Positions 8,817 to 19,400 of a stretch of DNA of 64,000 nucleotides are shown here, piece after piece. Source of the DNA: Rhodocyclus tenuis. Lineage in GTDB: Bacteria > Pseudomonadota > Gammaproteobacteria > Burkholderiales > Rhodocyclaceae. The stretch lies in assembly GCF_014197755.1 (NCBI RefSeq), contig NZ_JACIGE010000010.1, positions 113,267 to 177,266 on the forward strand, in the 5' to 3' direction. The notes beneath the pieces were generated by a model. That model was not told the DNA's origin. It did no database searches and was given only the letters and a program-made list of their open reading frames with translations. How positions within the stretch are numbered: the stretch's first letter is position 1; each line of letters starts with the position of its first letter. The position numbers and the translations under genes were made by a program.

Positions 8817-10424
8817 ATGATCGACCCATATCGCTTCTCTGTACTTTCCGCGACGCTGGCACTGCTGCTGGCGCTGCCCGCCGTGCATGCCGCCGACCTG
8901 CCGCCGGCAAGCACTGAAGCCCCTCGTTTCGACGTTTTCGAATACGTCGTCGACGGCAACAGCGTGCTCTCGCCGCCAGCGATCGAGCGCGCGGTCTACC
9001 CTTTCCTCGGTCCGCAACTATCGCTACGCGAAGTCGAGCAGGCGCGCGCCGCGCTCGAGAAGGCCTACCAGGACGAGGGCTACCTGACGGTCAGCGTCGA
9101 ATTGCCCGAACAGCGCGTCAATGCCGGCGAAATCCGGCTGCGCGTGGTCGAGGGCAGCGTCGAGAAGCTGCGCGTCAGCGGCGCGCAGTACCACTTGCCG
9201 AGCCGCATCCGCGAAGGCGTGCCGAGCCTGGCGCAGGGCAATGTGCCGCAGTTCGACGAGGTGCAGAGCGAGCTCGCCGCGCTTGGCCGCCAGCCCGACC
9301 GGCGCGTGACGCCACTGCTGCGCCCGGGCAAGGCGCCGGGCAAGCTCGAAGTCGAACTGAAGGTCGACGACGGGTTGCCGCTGCATGCTTCGCTGGAAGC
9401 CAACAACAAGCAGAGCGTGAACACCGTCGAAGGCCGCGCCGAAGCGGCACTGCGCTACGACAACCTGTTCCAGCGCGGACATTCGCTCGGCCTGAACTGG
9501 ATCGTCGCGCCGCGCAACACCGACCACGCCGACATCGTCACCGCCAACTACGGCGTTCCTTTCGCCTCGGGCGACTACGCCTACGCCTTCATCACGCACT
9601 CGAACAGCAACACACCGTCGGGAATCGGCGGCAGCACGGTGGTCAAGGGCACCTCGTTCGGCGCGCGCTACCGACTCGCGCTGCCGACGCGCGGCGGCGC
9701 CTTCGCGCACGGCCTCAGCGTCGGCGCCGACCTCAAGGACAACAAGGATGACATGACACAGAGCGGACTCGTCGTTCCGCGTTCCCTGCGCTACGGCACA
9801 TTCTCGGCGCGCTACGACCTGACGCAGTTCGACTCGGGCGACGGCATCAGCAACTCCTTCGACGCCACCATGACCCTCGGTGCGCGTGCGCTCGGCGAAC
9901 ACCGCGTCGATTGCGACGGCTTCGAAGCCGACCAGTTCGCCTGCAAGCGTTACAACGCCCGTCCCAACTTCATGAGCTGGCGCTTTGGCGCCGAGCATCG
10001 CCGGCCGCTGTTCGGCGACTGGAACCTGCGCGTGCGCGGCGACGCGCAAGTGGCGAACGGACCGCTCGTTTCGCAGGAGCAGTTCGGCATCGGCGGCAGC
10101 GACTCGGTGCGCGGCTATTACGAATACGAGCAGTTCGGCGACAACGGCGCCCTGCTCCGCCTCGAACTCGGCAGCCCGGTCGTCGCCTGGCTGGGCAGCG
10201 TCGGCATCAAGGGGCTCGGCTTTGCAGAGCGCGGCCAGGTCTGGCTGATCGACTCGCTGCCCGGTGAAAAAAGCAGCGTCGGCATGGGCAGCTTCGGCAT
10301 CGGCCTGCGCGCCGAAAGCAAGCAGCTGAGCGGACGCATCGAGTGGGCGCTGCCGCAGATGGCAACGAAGAACACCGAACGCAATGACGGGAGGGTTTTC
10401 CTCTCGCTCAAGCTGCAGTTCTGA
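8817..10424 (+). CDS. TpsB/FhaC-type outer-membrane transporter
   Basis: From ATG 8817 the product has 535 residues; ATG 8790 is an alternative but the signal peptide (about 1-27) starts at 8817. Residues about 35-110 form a first POTRA domain (VFEYVVDGNSVL to VSVELPEQRVNAGEIRLRVVEG), and about 110-190 a second one. The rest is the 16-strand barrel, including the loop-6 VRGY motif (SDSVRGYYEYEQ) that is nearly universal in TpsB proteins. By family it exports one large TpsA protein across the outer membrane without external energy. The cognate TpsA begins 44 bases downstream. Confidence 0.92.
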   Translation: MIDPYRFSVLSATLALLLALPAVHAADLPPASTEAPRFDVFEYVVDGNSVLSPPAIERAVYPFLGPQLSLREVEQARAALEKAYQDEGYLTVSVELPEQRVNAGEIRLRVVEGSVEKLRVSGAQYHLPSRIREGVPSLAQGNVPQFDEVQSELAALGRQPDRRVTPLLRPGKAPGKLEVELKVDDGLPLHASLEANNKQSVNTVEGRAEAALRYDNLFQRGHSLGLNWIVAPRNTDHADIVTANYGVPFASGDYAYAFITHSNSNTPSGIGGSTVVKGTSFGARYRLALPTRGGAFAHGLSVGADLKDNKDDMTQSGLVVPRSLRYGTFSARYDLTQFDSGDGISNSFDATMTLGARALGEHRVDCDGFEADQFACKRYNARPNFMSWRFGAEHRRPLFGDWNLRVRGDAQVANGPLVSQEQFGIGGSDSVRGYYEYEQFGDNGALLRLELGSPVVAWLGSVGIKGLGFAERGQVWLIDSLPGEKSSVGMGSFGIGLRAESKQLSGRIEWALPQMATKNTERNDGRVFLSLKLQF

Positions 10425-10467
10425 ACAAACAACGCGAACGCCTGATGCCGGGCGGTCTGGAGTCGCC

Positions 10468-13400
10468 ATGAACAAGGGAATTTTCCGGCTGGTTTTCGAT
10501 GCGCGGCGCGGCATGCACGTGCCGGCGGCCGAGTGCGTGCGTGGCTGCGGCAAGCGGACGAGCCGGCAGCGTTCGCCGCGCAGCGCCGGCGCCGCCGTTG
10601 CCAGTGCGCTGGCGCTGCTGGCGGGAAACGCCGAAGCGGCACGGCCGCTGCCGTCTTCGGCGAACCTGACGCCGCAGTTCAACCTGCCGCAGGCCGCCGC
10701 CAACTTCAACCAGCTCGGGCGTGCCACGCAGGCGATCGATGCCGCCAACGCGCAGCGCATGATCGTCAACCAGACCGACCAGCGGGTGATCCTCAACTGG
10801 TCGAGCTTCGACATCGGCGCCGGCTATACGGTGAAGTTCGTCCAGCCGACCGGCGGCTCGGCATTGAACAACATCCGCAGCAGTGACCCGAGCGTGATCC
10901 TCGGCAATATCGAAGCCAACGCCGAGGTGATCCTCTACAACGCCAACGGCATGCTTTTCGGCAAGGGTGCGACGGTCACTACCGGCAATTTCATCGCCAC
11001 CACGCTGAAAATCGCCGACGAGCAGTTCGAGAAGGGTTACCGCAACATCACCAGCTACACGCCGGCTTTTCAGGCAGCGGATGGCGAAACCGGCGGCTTC
11101 ATCCGTGTCGAGGCCGGTGCCAGCATCAACGCGGCTAGCGGCGGCGACATCCTGATGTTCGCGCCGCGCGTGCTCAACGAAGGCCGGCTTTCGGCACCGG
11201 GCGGACAGGTGGCGCTCGCCGCCGGGCAGAAAGTTTATCTGGCGGCCTCGCTCGACCCGGCGGCGCGCGGGCTGCTGGTCGAGGTCGATCCATTCGCCAC
11301 TGCCGACAAGGACTACAACACGGTCGAAAACGCGGCGACCGGCAGTACGAAAGTGACGCTCGACAGCGGCGAACTGGTGCAGCGGGTCAACGAGATCGTC
11401 ACCGAACGCGGCAGCATCAGTCTGGTCGGTCTGTCGGTCAAGCAGAACGGCACGGCGCGGGCGACGACGGCGGTGAAGGGGCAGAACGGCGCGATCTACC
11501 TGCTGGCGCACGGCAAAACCGTCTTGGCGACGCATTCCGACGGGATCGAAGGGCACACCATGGCCAAGGCGGTCGAGGCTGGCGAACTGGTGCTCGGCGC
11601 CACGAGCGTGACGCGCGTCGATCCTGATGCCAGTAACGCCACCCAGCTCGACGCCGAGTACTTCTACAACTCGATCGTCCGCCTCGAAGGCAAACAGATA
11701 CACCTGCTCGGCGGTGCGCAGATCATCGCCCCGGGCGCCGGCAGCGTCACTCCCGCTGCCACCGCGACCAATCAGGAGACGAAACGCGGCGTGAGCATCG
11801 TCGCCAGCGCGACGCCACTGTCTTCGGGCGTGTTCGGCACCGCGACCAGCGCTTCCGATGACAGCTGGATCGTGATCGATCCGAAGGTACTGATCGACGT
11901 CTCGGGAACGAACGTCAATTTGCCGATGAGCCGCAACGTGCTCACCGGCCGACTGTTCGCGATCCAGCTGGCCGACTCGCCGCTGCAACGCACCGGCGTT
12001 CTCTACCGGACCGAAGTCTCCTTCGACCGGCGCAAGAACAACAACACCGGCCTGAAGGTGGCCAACGTCAGCGACTTCTACGGCCAGATCGCGCGCACTG
12101 CGGCGGAAAAGCTGTCGGCGGGCGGCACCATTTCGATCAAGTCCGACGGCGCCGTTGTCGTCGGCCAGCGCGCCAGGCTCGATGTTTCAGGCGGCACCCT
12201 CAACTATGCCGGTGGCGAAATCAGGACGACGCTGCTGCGCCAGGGAAATCGTCTGATCGACATTGCCGATGCCCGCGCCGACGTGATCTACGACGAAGTG
12301 ATCACCCCGAGCCAAGGCCGTTACGAAGCGGGCTATGTCGAAGGCAAGGACGCCGGCACGCTGACGGTCGCCGGACGCCGGCTGGTGCTCGACGGCGAAC
12401 TGGCCGGCAAGGTCGTTGCCGGGCCTTACCAGCGCGGGGCTTCGGCCGGATCGCGGCCCTTGGCCGGCCGCTTGCAGGTCGGCATCGTCGCGGGTCCCAG
12501 CGGCACGCCCGACTACTATGTGAACAATCTGGTGCTCAGCCAGACGCGCGCGACGGCGCTGGCCGAGAGCTTCTTTGCCAGCCCGTTTGCCACCGGCCTC
12601 GGTGCTCGCGGCGAGACCGCGACGATTTCGGCCGACGCGCTTCAGGCAGGCGGCTTCGGCCGCGTCGAACTGCTCGCCAATGAGCTGTTCAGCCTGCAGA
12701 CAGGAACCCGGCTCAATCTCGGCGCCGGCGGCAGCTTCTCGGCCACTGCCGGCCACATCGACATCGACGGTTCGATCAGCGCGCCAGCCGGATCGATCAC
12801 GCTCACCGCGTCGCCGACCATCCTGACTGGGGCGACGCCCGCAGCCGGCGTCGCCTCGGTCGTGTTCTCCGAGGGTGCCAGCCTGAGCACCGCCGGTTAC
12901 TGGAGCAACGACGGACGCAATGCGGGGGGCAACGTCGATTCGGCGCTGGCCAACGATGGCGGGTCGATCACGGTGGCCGCCTACGACTCGATCGTACTGC
13001 CGACAGGCGCTGCGCTCGACGTCTCGGCGGGCGCCTGGCGCAACGCCAGCGGCAAGCTCAGCTTCGGCAAGGCCGGCAGCATCGAGCTCGCCGCCAACGC
13101 CGGCAACAGCGACCCACTGCTGCAGGTGGGGAAGGTCACCCTCGACGGCAGCGTCAGCGGCTTTGGCTTCAGCGGCGGCGGCACCTTCAAGCTGACGACG
13201 CTCGATCTGAGCGTTTCCGACGCGGCGGCAACGGCCGGCCTCAACGTCAAACCCGGATTCTTCTCGGCCAACGGCTTCGAGAACATCACGCTCAACTCGA
13301 ACCGCGACCTCACCATCGCCGAAAAAACGACCGTCAATGCGCAACTGCGCAACCGGGCGCTCAATAGCAACGCCGCAGCGCAGCAAAGCGGCAGCGCGAT

Positions 13401-16400
13401 CGCCGCCGTCAGCCATCTGGCGAGCAGCGCCGAAGTCGACGCCGTCGCGCGCAAGGCGGTCAATATCGCTTTTGCCGCGACCCGTCAGCCCTCCGTGGTG
13501 ACCGGGACCGACGGCGCCAACCTCGTCGTCGGCAAGGGAGCCACCATCGCCACCGAAGCGGGCGGCAGTCTGTCGTTCAGCGCCGGCAACAATCTGACCG
13601 TCGCCGGCACGCTGAGCGCACCGGGCGGCAGCATCGCGCTGACGGTCGAGGGCACGCGCGGTGGCGGCAGCGTGGACAACGCCGACAAGATCGGCTTCGA
13701 CCCGACGCAGGCGCTGTGGCTGACCGACAGCGCGAAGATCCAGGCCGGCGGCGTCGTCGAGTACGCGAACAGCCGCAACGGCATGAAAACGGGGCAGGTC
13801 TATGGCGGCGGCACGGTCAAGCTGAACGCCAAACACGGCTACCTGATCGCCGAGGAAGGTTCCGAGATCGACATCCGCGGCTACGAGACCACGCTCGACG
13901 TCTATAAAGGCAGCGCCAGCACGCTGGTTTCGCGCGCCGCAGGAACGCTCTTCCTGAGTTCGCCGGAAGGCATCCTGGTCGATTCGACGATCAATGCGGC
14001 GGCGCCAGAGAGCGGCCGCGCTGCCGGCGGCACGCTCGAGGTCTCGATCAGCCGGCAGGGGCTCGACAACTTCACACAAGGCGACGCCTACTCGACGGCC
14101 GAACGCAGGATCGTCGTGCGCAAGGACGGCAAGAGCCTGCCGGCAGACATCAAACCCGGAGACGACCTGAACAGCGCTGTGGGCAACGGCGTGGCGGCGA
14201 TCTCGGCGAAGACGATCAACGCCTTCTCGGCCGCCAAACTGCGCGCCGACGACCGCATCGAGTTCGCACACGACGTCGACCTCGCGACCACGCGTTCACT
14301 TGAACTCGATACCCGCGTCATCGCTGCGCAGGGCAATGCCGCGGTGACGCTGGCAGCGCCCTATGTCGCCCTTGGCAACATCGACATTGCGCCGATCACC
14401 GGAATGAGCACGCCGACGGCGGGCAGCGGTGCGGCCAGCTTCACCGTGACGGCGAATCTGGTCGATGTGGTGGGAACGCTCGGCCTGCAGGGGTTCGCGA
14501 CGAGCAGCCTGAACGCTACCCGCAGCGGCCGCCAGGACGGCGAAATCCGTCTGCGCGGGCGGGCGTTTTCAGGCACGACGGCGCAGACCGGCGCCCTGCT
14601 CTTCGCCGGTCAGCTCAAGCTCACTGCCGGCCAGATCTATCCGACCACTTTCAGCGATTACGCGATCACCGGTCTGCCCGGCAACTCGACCATCAGCACT
14701 TTTGCGCCGCAAGGCGGATCGACCGCAGCGCTGCCGCTCTCGGCATTCGGCAAACTGAAGCTCAGCGCCAACAACATCGAGCATGGCGGCGTCATTCGCG
14801 CACCATTCGGCCAGCTGGAGCTGAATGCGACGAACAAGCTGACGCTCGACGCCGACAGCGAATTGTCGGTTGCCGGCAGCGGACTGACGGTGCCGGTTGG
14901 CAACACGGTGAACGGGACAACCTGGTACTACCGGCCACTGGGAACGGGCAGCAGCGAGCTGGTGAATATTACCGCCTTGCCGCTGGCCAAGCAGATCCTG
15001 CTGAGCGCCGGGACGCTCGACGCCTCGGCGCAGGCGCGCGTCTCCGCCGCCGGCGGCGGCGATGTCCAGGCGTCGGAATTCGTTGTCGGCGCCGGGGGTT
15101 CGACAGACTATCTCGCCAGCACCAAGGGCCTCTACGCGGTACTGCCGAACTACAAGTTCGACTACGCACCCTACGACGCCCAGATCTATGCGAACAGCGA
15201 TCTGAAACCGGGCGAGCAGATCGTCGTGACCATGGCCGGATCGAAGCTGGCGCCGGGAACATACACGCTGTTGCCGGCGATCTATGCACTGTTGAGCCCC
15301 GATGCGGTGCTCGTTTCCAGGGCGGCTGACCAGGGCAGCAGCGCCCTCCCCGCGGCGATCAGTCAGACCGACGGCAGCGCGGTGGTGACCGCGTACCGCA
15401 GTGTTGCCGGAACAACACTGGCCGGTGACGACTACCAGCGCTACGTGATCGAGCCGGCAGCGACCTTCCGCGCCAAATCGTCATACACGCTGACCAGCGG
15501 CAGCGACTTCTTTGCCGCCAAGGCTGCGCGTGAAGGCAGCGCTGCCGGAAGCCTGCCCAGGGATGCCGGACGGATTTCGCTGTCTGCCGCCCACATGACC
15601 AACTGGCAGGCGCTGTTCGATCTGGCGGCACCCGCTGGCGCCAGGGGCGGCGAGTTCGATCTGGCCGTCCCCGACATTGTCGTCGTCAAGAACGGGCAAA
15701 GCGCCTCGGAAAATCACACGGCAGCCGACGGCTATACCGTCGTCAGCACGGAAAGTCTGGCGGCGACCGGCGCCGCCAGCATTCTGCTCGGCGGCACGCG
15801 CAGCGACAGCAACGGCACGACCAGTATCGCAACGAGCAGCGACAAGGTCCGCGTCGAATCGGACATGAACGGCAACGAACTGCTGTTCGCGGCGAAGACG
15901 GAAGTCGCGGTGGCCGACAATGTCACAATCAGCACCAGCGGCAGCAGCGAGACCGTGACGAATCAGCTCAAGCTCAGCGGTGACGGCGCTTTCCTGCGCG
16001 TATCGACGCGCAAGGGCGTCGACGTCGTTCGCAGCGGCGCGGCCCGCGCTCCCGGCGTCGGCACACTGACGATCGGCAGGAATGTGAAACTCGCCGGCGC
16101 GCAGGTCGACGTCGACGCCACCGGCAAGATGAGCCTCGACAGCAGCGCGACGCTGGTCGCCGATGCCTTCGGCCTCGGCGCCGGGCGCATCTCCTTTGGT
16201 GGCGCCTCGCCCGAAGGCGACAGCGTCAGCATCGACGGCAAACTGCTCGAAACGCTGGGCGCTGCCAGCAGCCTGTCGCTACGTAGCTACAGCACGATCG
16301 ACTTCCTCGACAGCCTCGACCTGATTCTTCCCGGCAAGGGCAAGCTCGTTCTCGACGCGGCCGGACTGCGCGGGAGCGGTGGCACCGACAGCAAGGTCAA

Positions 16401-19400
16401 TCTCGGTGCTGCCGAAGTATTGCTGCGCAATTCGACCGGTCAGACGGTCGCGGCGACGGGACAGGGAACGCTGAGCATCGCCGCCAAGCCGCCATTGCGC
16501 GACAGCAAGACCGGGGGCATGGAGATCGGCCCGGGTAACCAGTCGCTGGGCTTCGACAGCGCGACACTCAGTTCGACCGGCGACATGGTCTTCTCGGGCA
16601 CCGGCAAGCTTTCCAGCCAGAGTGATCTGACGCTCGCCGCGCAACGCGTGACCGCTACCAGCGCGGCCGACCAGGCGGTCGCCGCCGGCGGCGTGCTGAC
16701 GATCAATCGACCTGACGACGGACGCACGCTCGGCGAACGCGTCGGGCTTGGCGCCAAACTGAGCCTGTCCGGCGAGCGCGTCGTACAGAACGGAACGATC
16801 GACCTCGCCGGCGGCCAGCTGACGATCAACGCGGCAAACACCGCCACAGCCAGATATGGCGTCGAATTCGGCAGCGGATCGGTGACGCGCGCCGGCGGTT
16901 TCTCGGTCGCCGCCGACGAGTGGACGACTTACGGCGATGCCGGCTCGATCAAGGTCACTGCCGCCAAGGGCGACATCAAGGTCGACGGCATCGTCGGCGT
17001 GGCGGCGCTCGCCGGCGGCGGCAACGCCGGCAGTCTGAGCCTTTCCGCCAGCGACGGCACGCTCGACCTCGCCAGCGACGCCGTGCTCGAAGGCGCTGGT
17101 GGTGCCAAGGGCGAAGGCGGCAGTTTCAGCGCCGACCTTGGCAAGATCGCAGACGCCGAGAACGGCAGTATCGACAGGATCGCTGCGGCGACGAGCAACT
17201 TCAGCCGCAAGTTCGAGCTGCGCGTGCGCAAGGGCGACGTCGCGCTGAAGTCGCAACAGGTACGGGCAAAGAAGGTTTCGATCGCCGCCGACGCCGGCAG
17301 CCTGAGCGTCAGCTCGACCATCGACGCGCGCGCCGCAGCAGGGGGCGTCGTGCAACTGGCCGCCGGCAGGGACATGACCCTCGCCAAGGGCGGCAAGATC
17401 CTCGCCGCATCGTCGCGCGCCGGCGCCAACGGTGGCGATGTGCTGCTCGCGTCGACGGCCGGCACCGTCAGCGTCATGGAGGATTCGACAATCGACGTCG
17501 GTGGCGACGACATCCTCGATGGCCGTGTCGTGCTGCGCGCCGAGCGCGCCGGTTCTACGGTGAAGGTCGCGAAGATTGGCGGTGCGATCACCGCTGGCGA
17601 GATCGACATCGACGCGGTGCAGACCTATTCCGGTACGTCGCTGACGACCGGGAAAACCAACGGCGCTGTGCTCGGACAGGACTCGATCATCACCGACAAC
17701 ACCACCTTCATGCAGAACAAGGGGACGATCCTCGATGCGCTCGGTGTCACTGACGACTCGCGTTTTCATCTGCGGCCGGGCGTTGAAATCCGCTCGACCG
17801 GCGACTTCACCGTCAGTAAGGACTGGAACCTCTATTCGGCGAGCCGCCTCGGCGGTGAGGCAGGATTCCTGACCATTCGCGCCGCCGGCAAGCTCAACAT
17901 CAACGGCACGATTTCCGACGGCTTCGATGGCGTCGCACGCAACTCGACGCTCATGTCGGGCGACGCCTGGTCAATGCGCCTCGTTGCCGGCGCCGACCTC
18001 GGCGACGCAAGCCTCGGCACTCCGGTCGCCGCCAATCCGCTGGCGATCAACACTGCCGGCAGCGGTGATCTCAGCATCGCCGGCGGTAAGCTGTTGCGCA
18101 CCACCTCCGGATCGATTGATCTGGCCGCCGGCCACGACATCATTCTCGGCGGAACGACGGCCGCACCAGCGACGGTCATGGTCACCGGCACCCTGTCGGA
18201 ACTCGACCCGGATCTGGCCGCCGCGTACACCAAGCCTGCCGACGCCGTGTTCACGAAGAACGGCGCCCACATCAGTGCCACCGCCGGGAATGACATCAAG
18301 AGTCCGGCCAGCGACCAGTTGCTGATCGACAACTGGTTCTCCCGCTCCGGGCGTCTCGATACCGACACCGGCATGTACTACGACAACGTTGCCTGGTGGA
18401 GCCGTTTCGATCTCTTCCGGCACGGTTTTGGCTCATTCGGCGGCGGCAACATCGTCCTCAGCGCGGGCGGCAACATGCAGAACGTGAGTGCCGTCGCGCC
18501 AAGCTCGGCGCGGATGGCTTCGACCACTCCAGATATGTCTAGGCTGATCGTCGAGAACGGCGGCGACATCGAAGTGACTGCCGGTGGCAACATCGCCGGC
18601 GGTGCCTATTTCGTCGGCCGCGGCGAGGGCAAGCTGAGTGCCGGCGGCAGCATCACCAAGGGAAGCTCGCCAGCCAGCAACGTAGGCCAACTCGCTCCCG
18701 TGCTGGCGATGATGGACGGCAGCTGGACGTTGCGCGCGCAGAGCGACATCGGTATCACGACTGCCTTCAACCCGACCATCTTCAACGCCAGGAAGGGAAC
18801 ATCGTTCTACACCTATGGCGACGCTGCGCGCCTCGACGTGGCGAGCACGGCGGGCTCGATTTCCTGGCCGAGCGTCGCGCAGAACGTCTTTTCATCGCTG
18901 GCGAAACTGGCGACCGCAAGCGCCGAAAAAATGACGCTGATCGATACCGATTACCTGACGCTGAATGTGCTCCCGCCCAATGTCAGGCTGACCGCGTTTG
19001 AAGGCGGAATCAATCTCAGCGCCAACAGCACCAATGCGCTCGGCGTCTCGCTCTTCCCGTCGGCGACCGGCAACCTGGAGCTGTACTCGGGCGGCGACAC
19101 GCTGATCAATACCTCGGTGCGCATCATGGACAACGATCCCGCCAGCCTGCCGGGAATCGTGAATTTCACTGAAGGAACTGCGGCCACCCTGTTCGTCGGC
19201 ATGCCGGGCGGAATTACCAGCTACGACATCAACAAGCTCGTCCTCACCGACCTGCACGCCGGCGACAACGATCCCGTGCGCATCCATGCCGACGGCTCGA
19301 TCACGGTCACCGACGGCAGGCTGATCCTCTCGCCTAAGCAGACACGGATCAGCGCCGGGATGGATATCATCAACCTGAGTCTGTACGGGCAACATCATCG

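Noticed and set aside
10408..18423. Several long minus-strand frames opposite the giant adhesin
   Set aside because: Composition is His/Arg/Asp-rich shadow type, with no ribosome-binding sites, and the plus strand is one continuous recognised protein.
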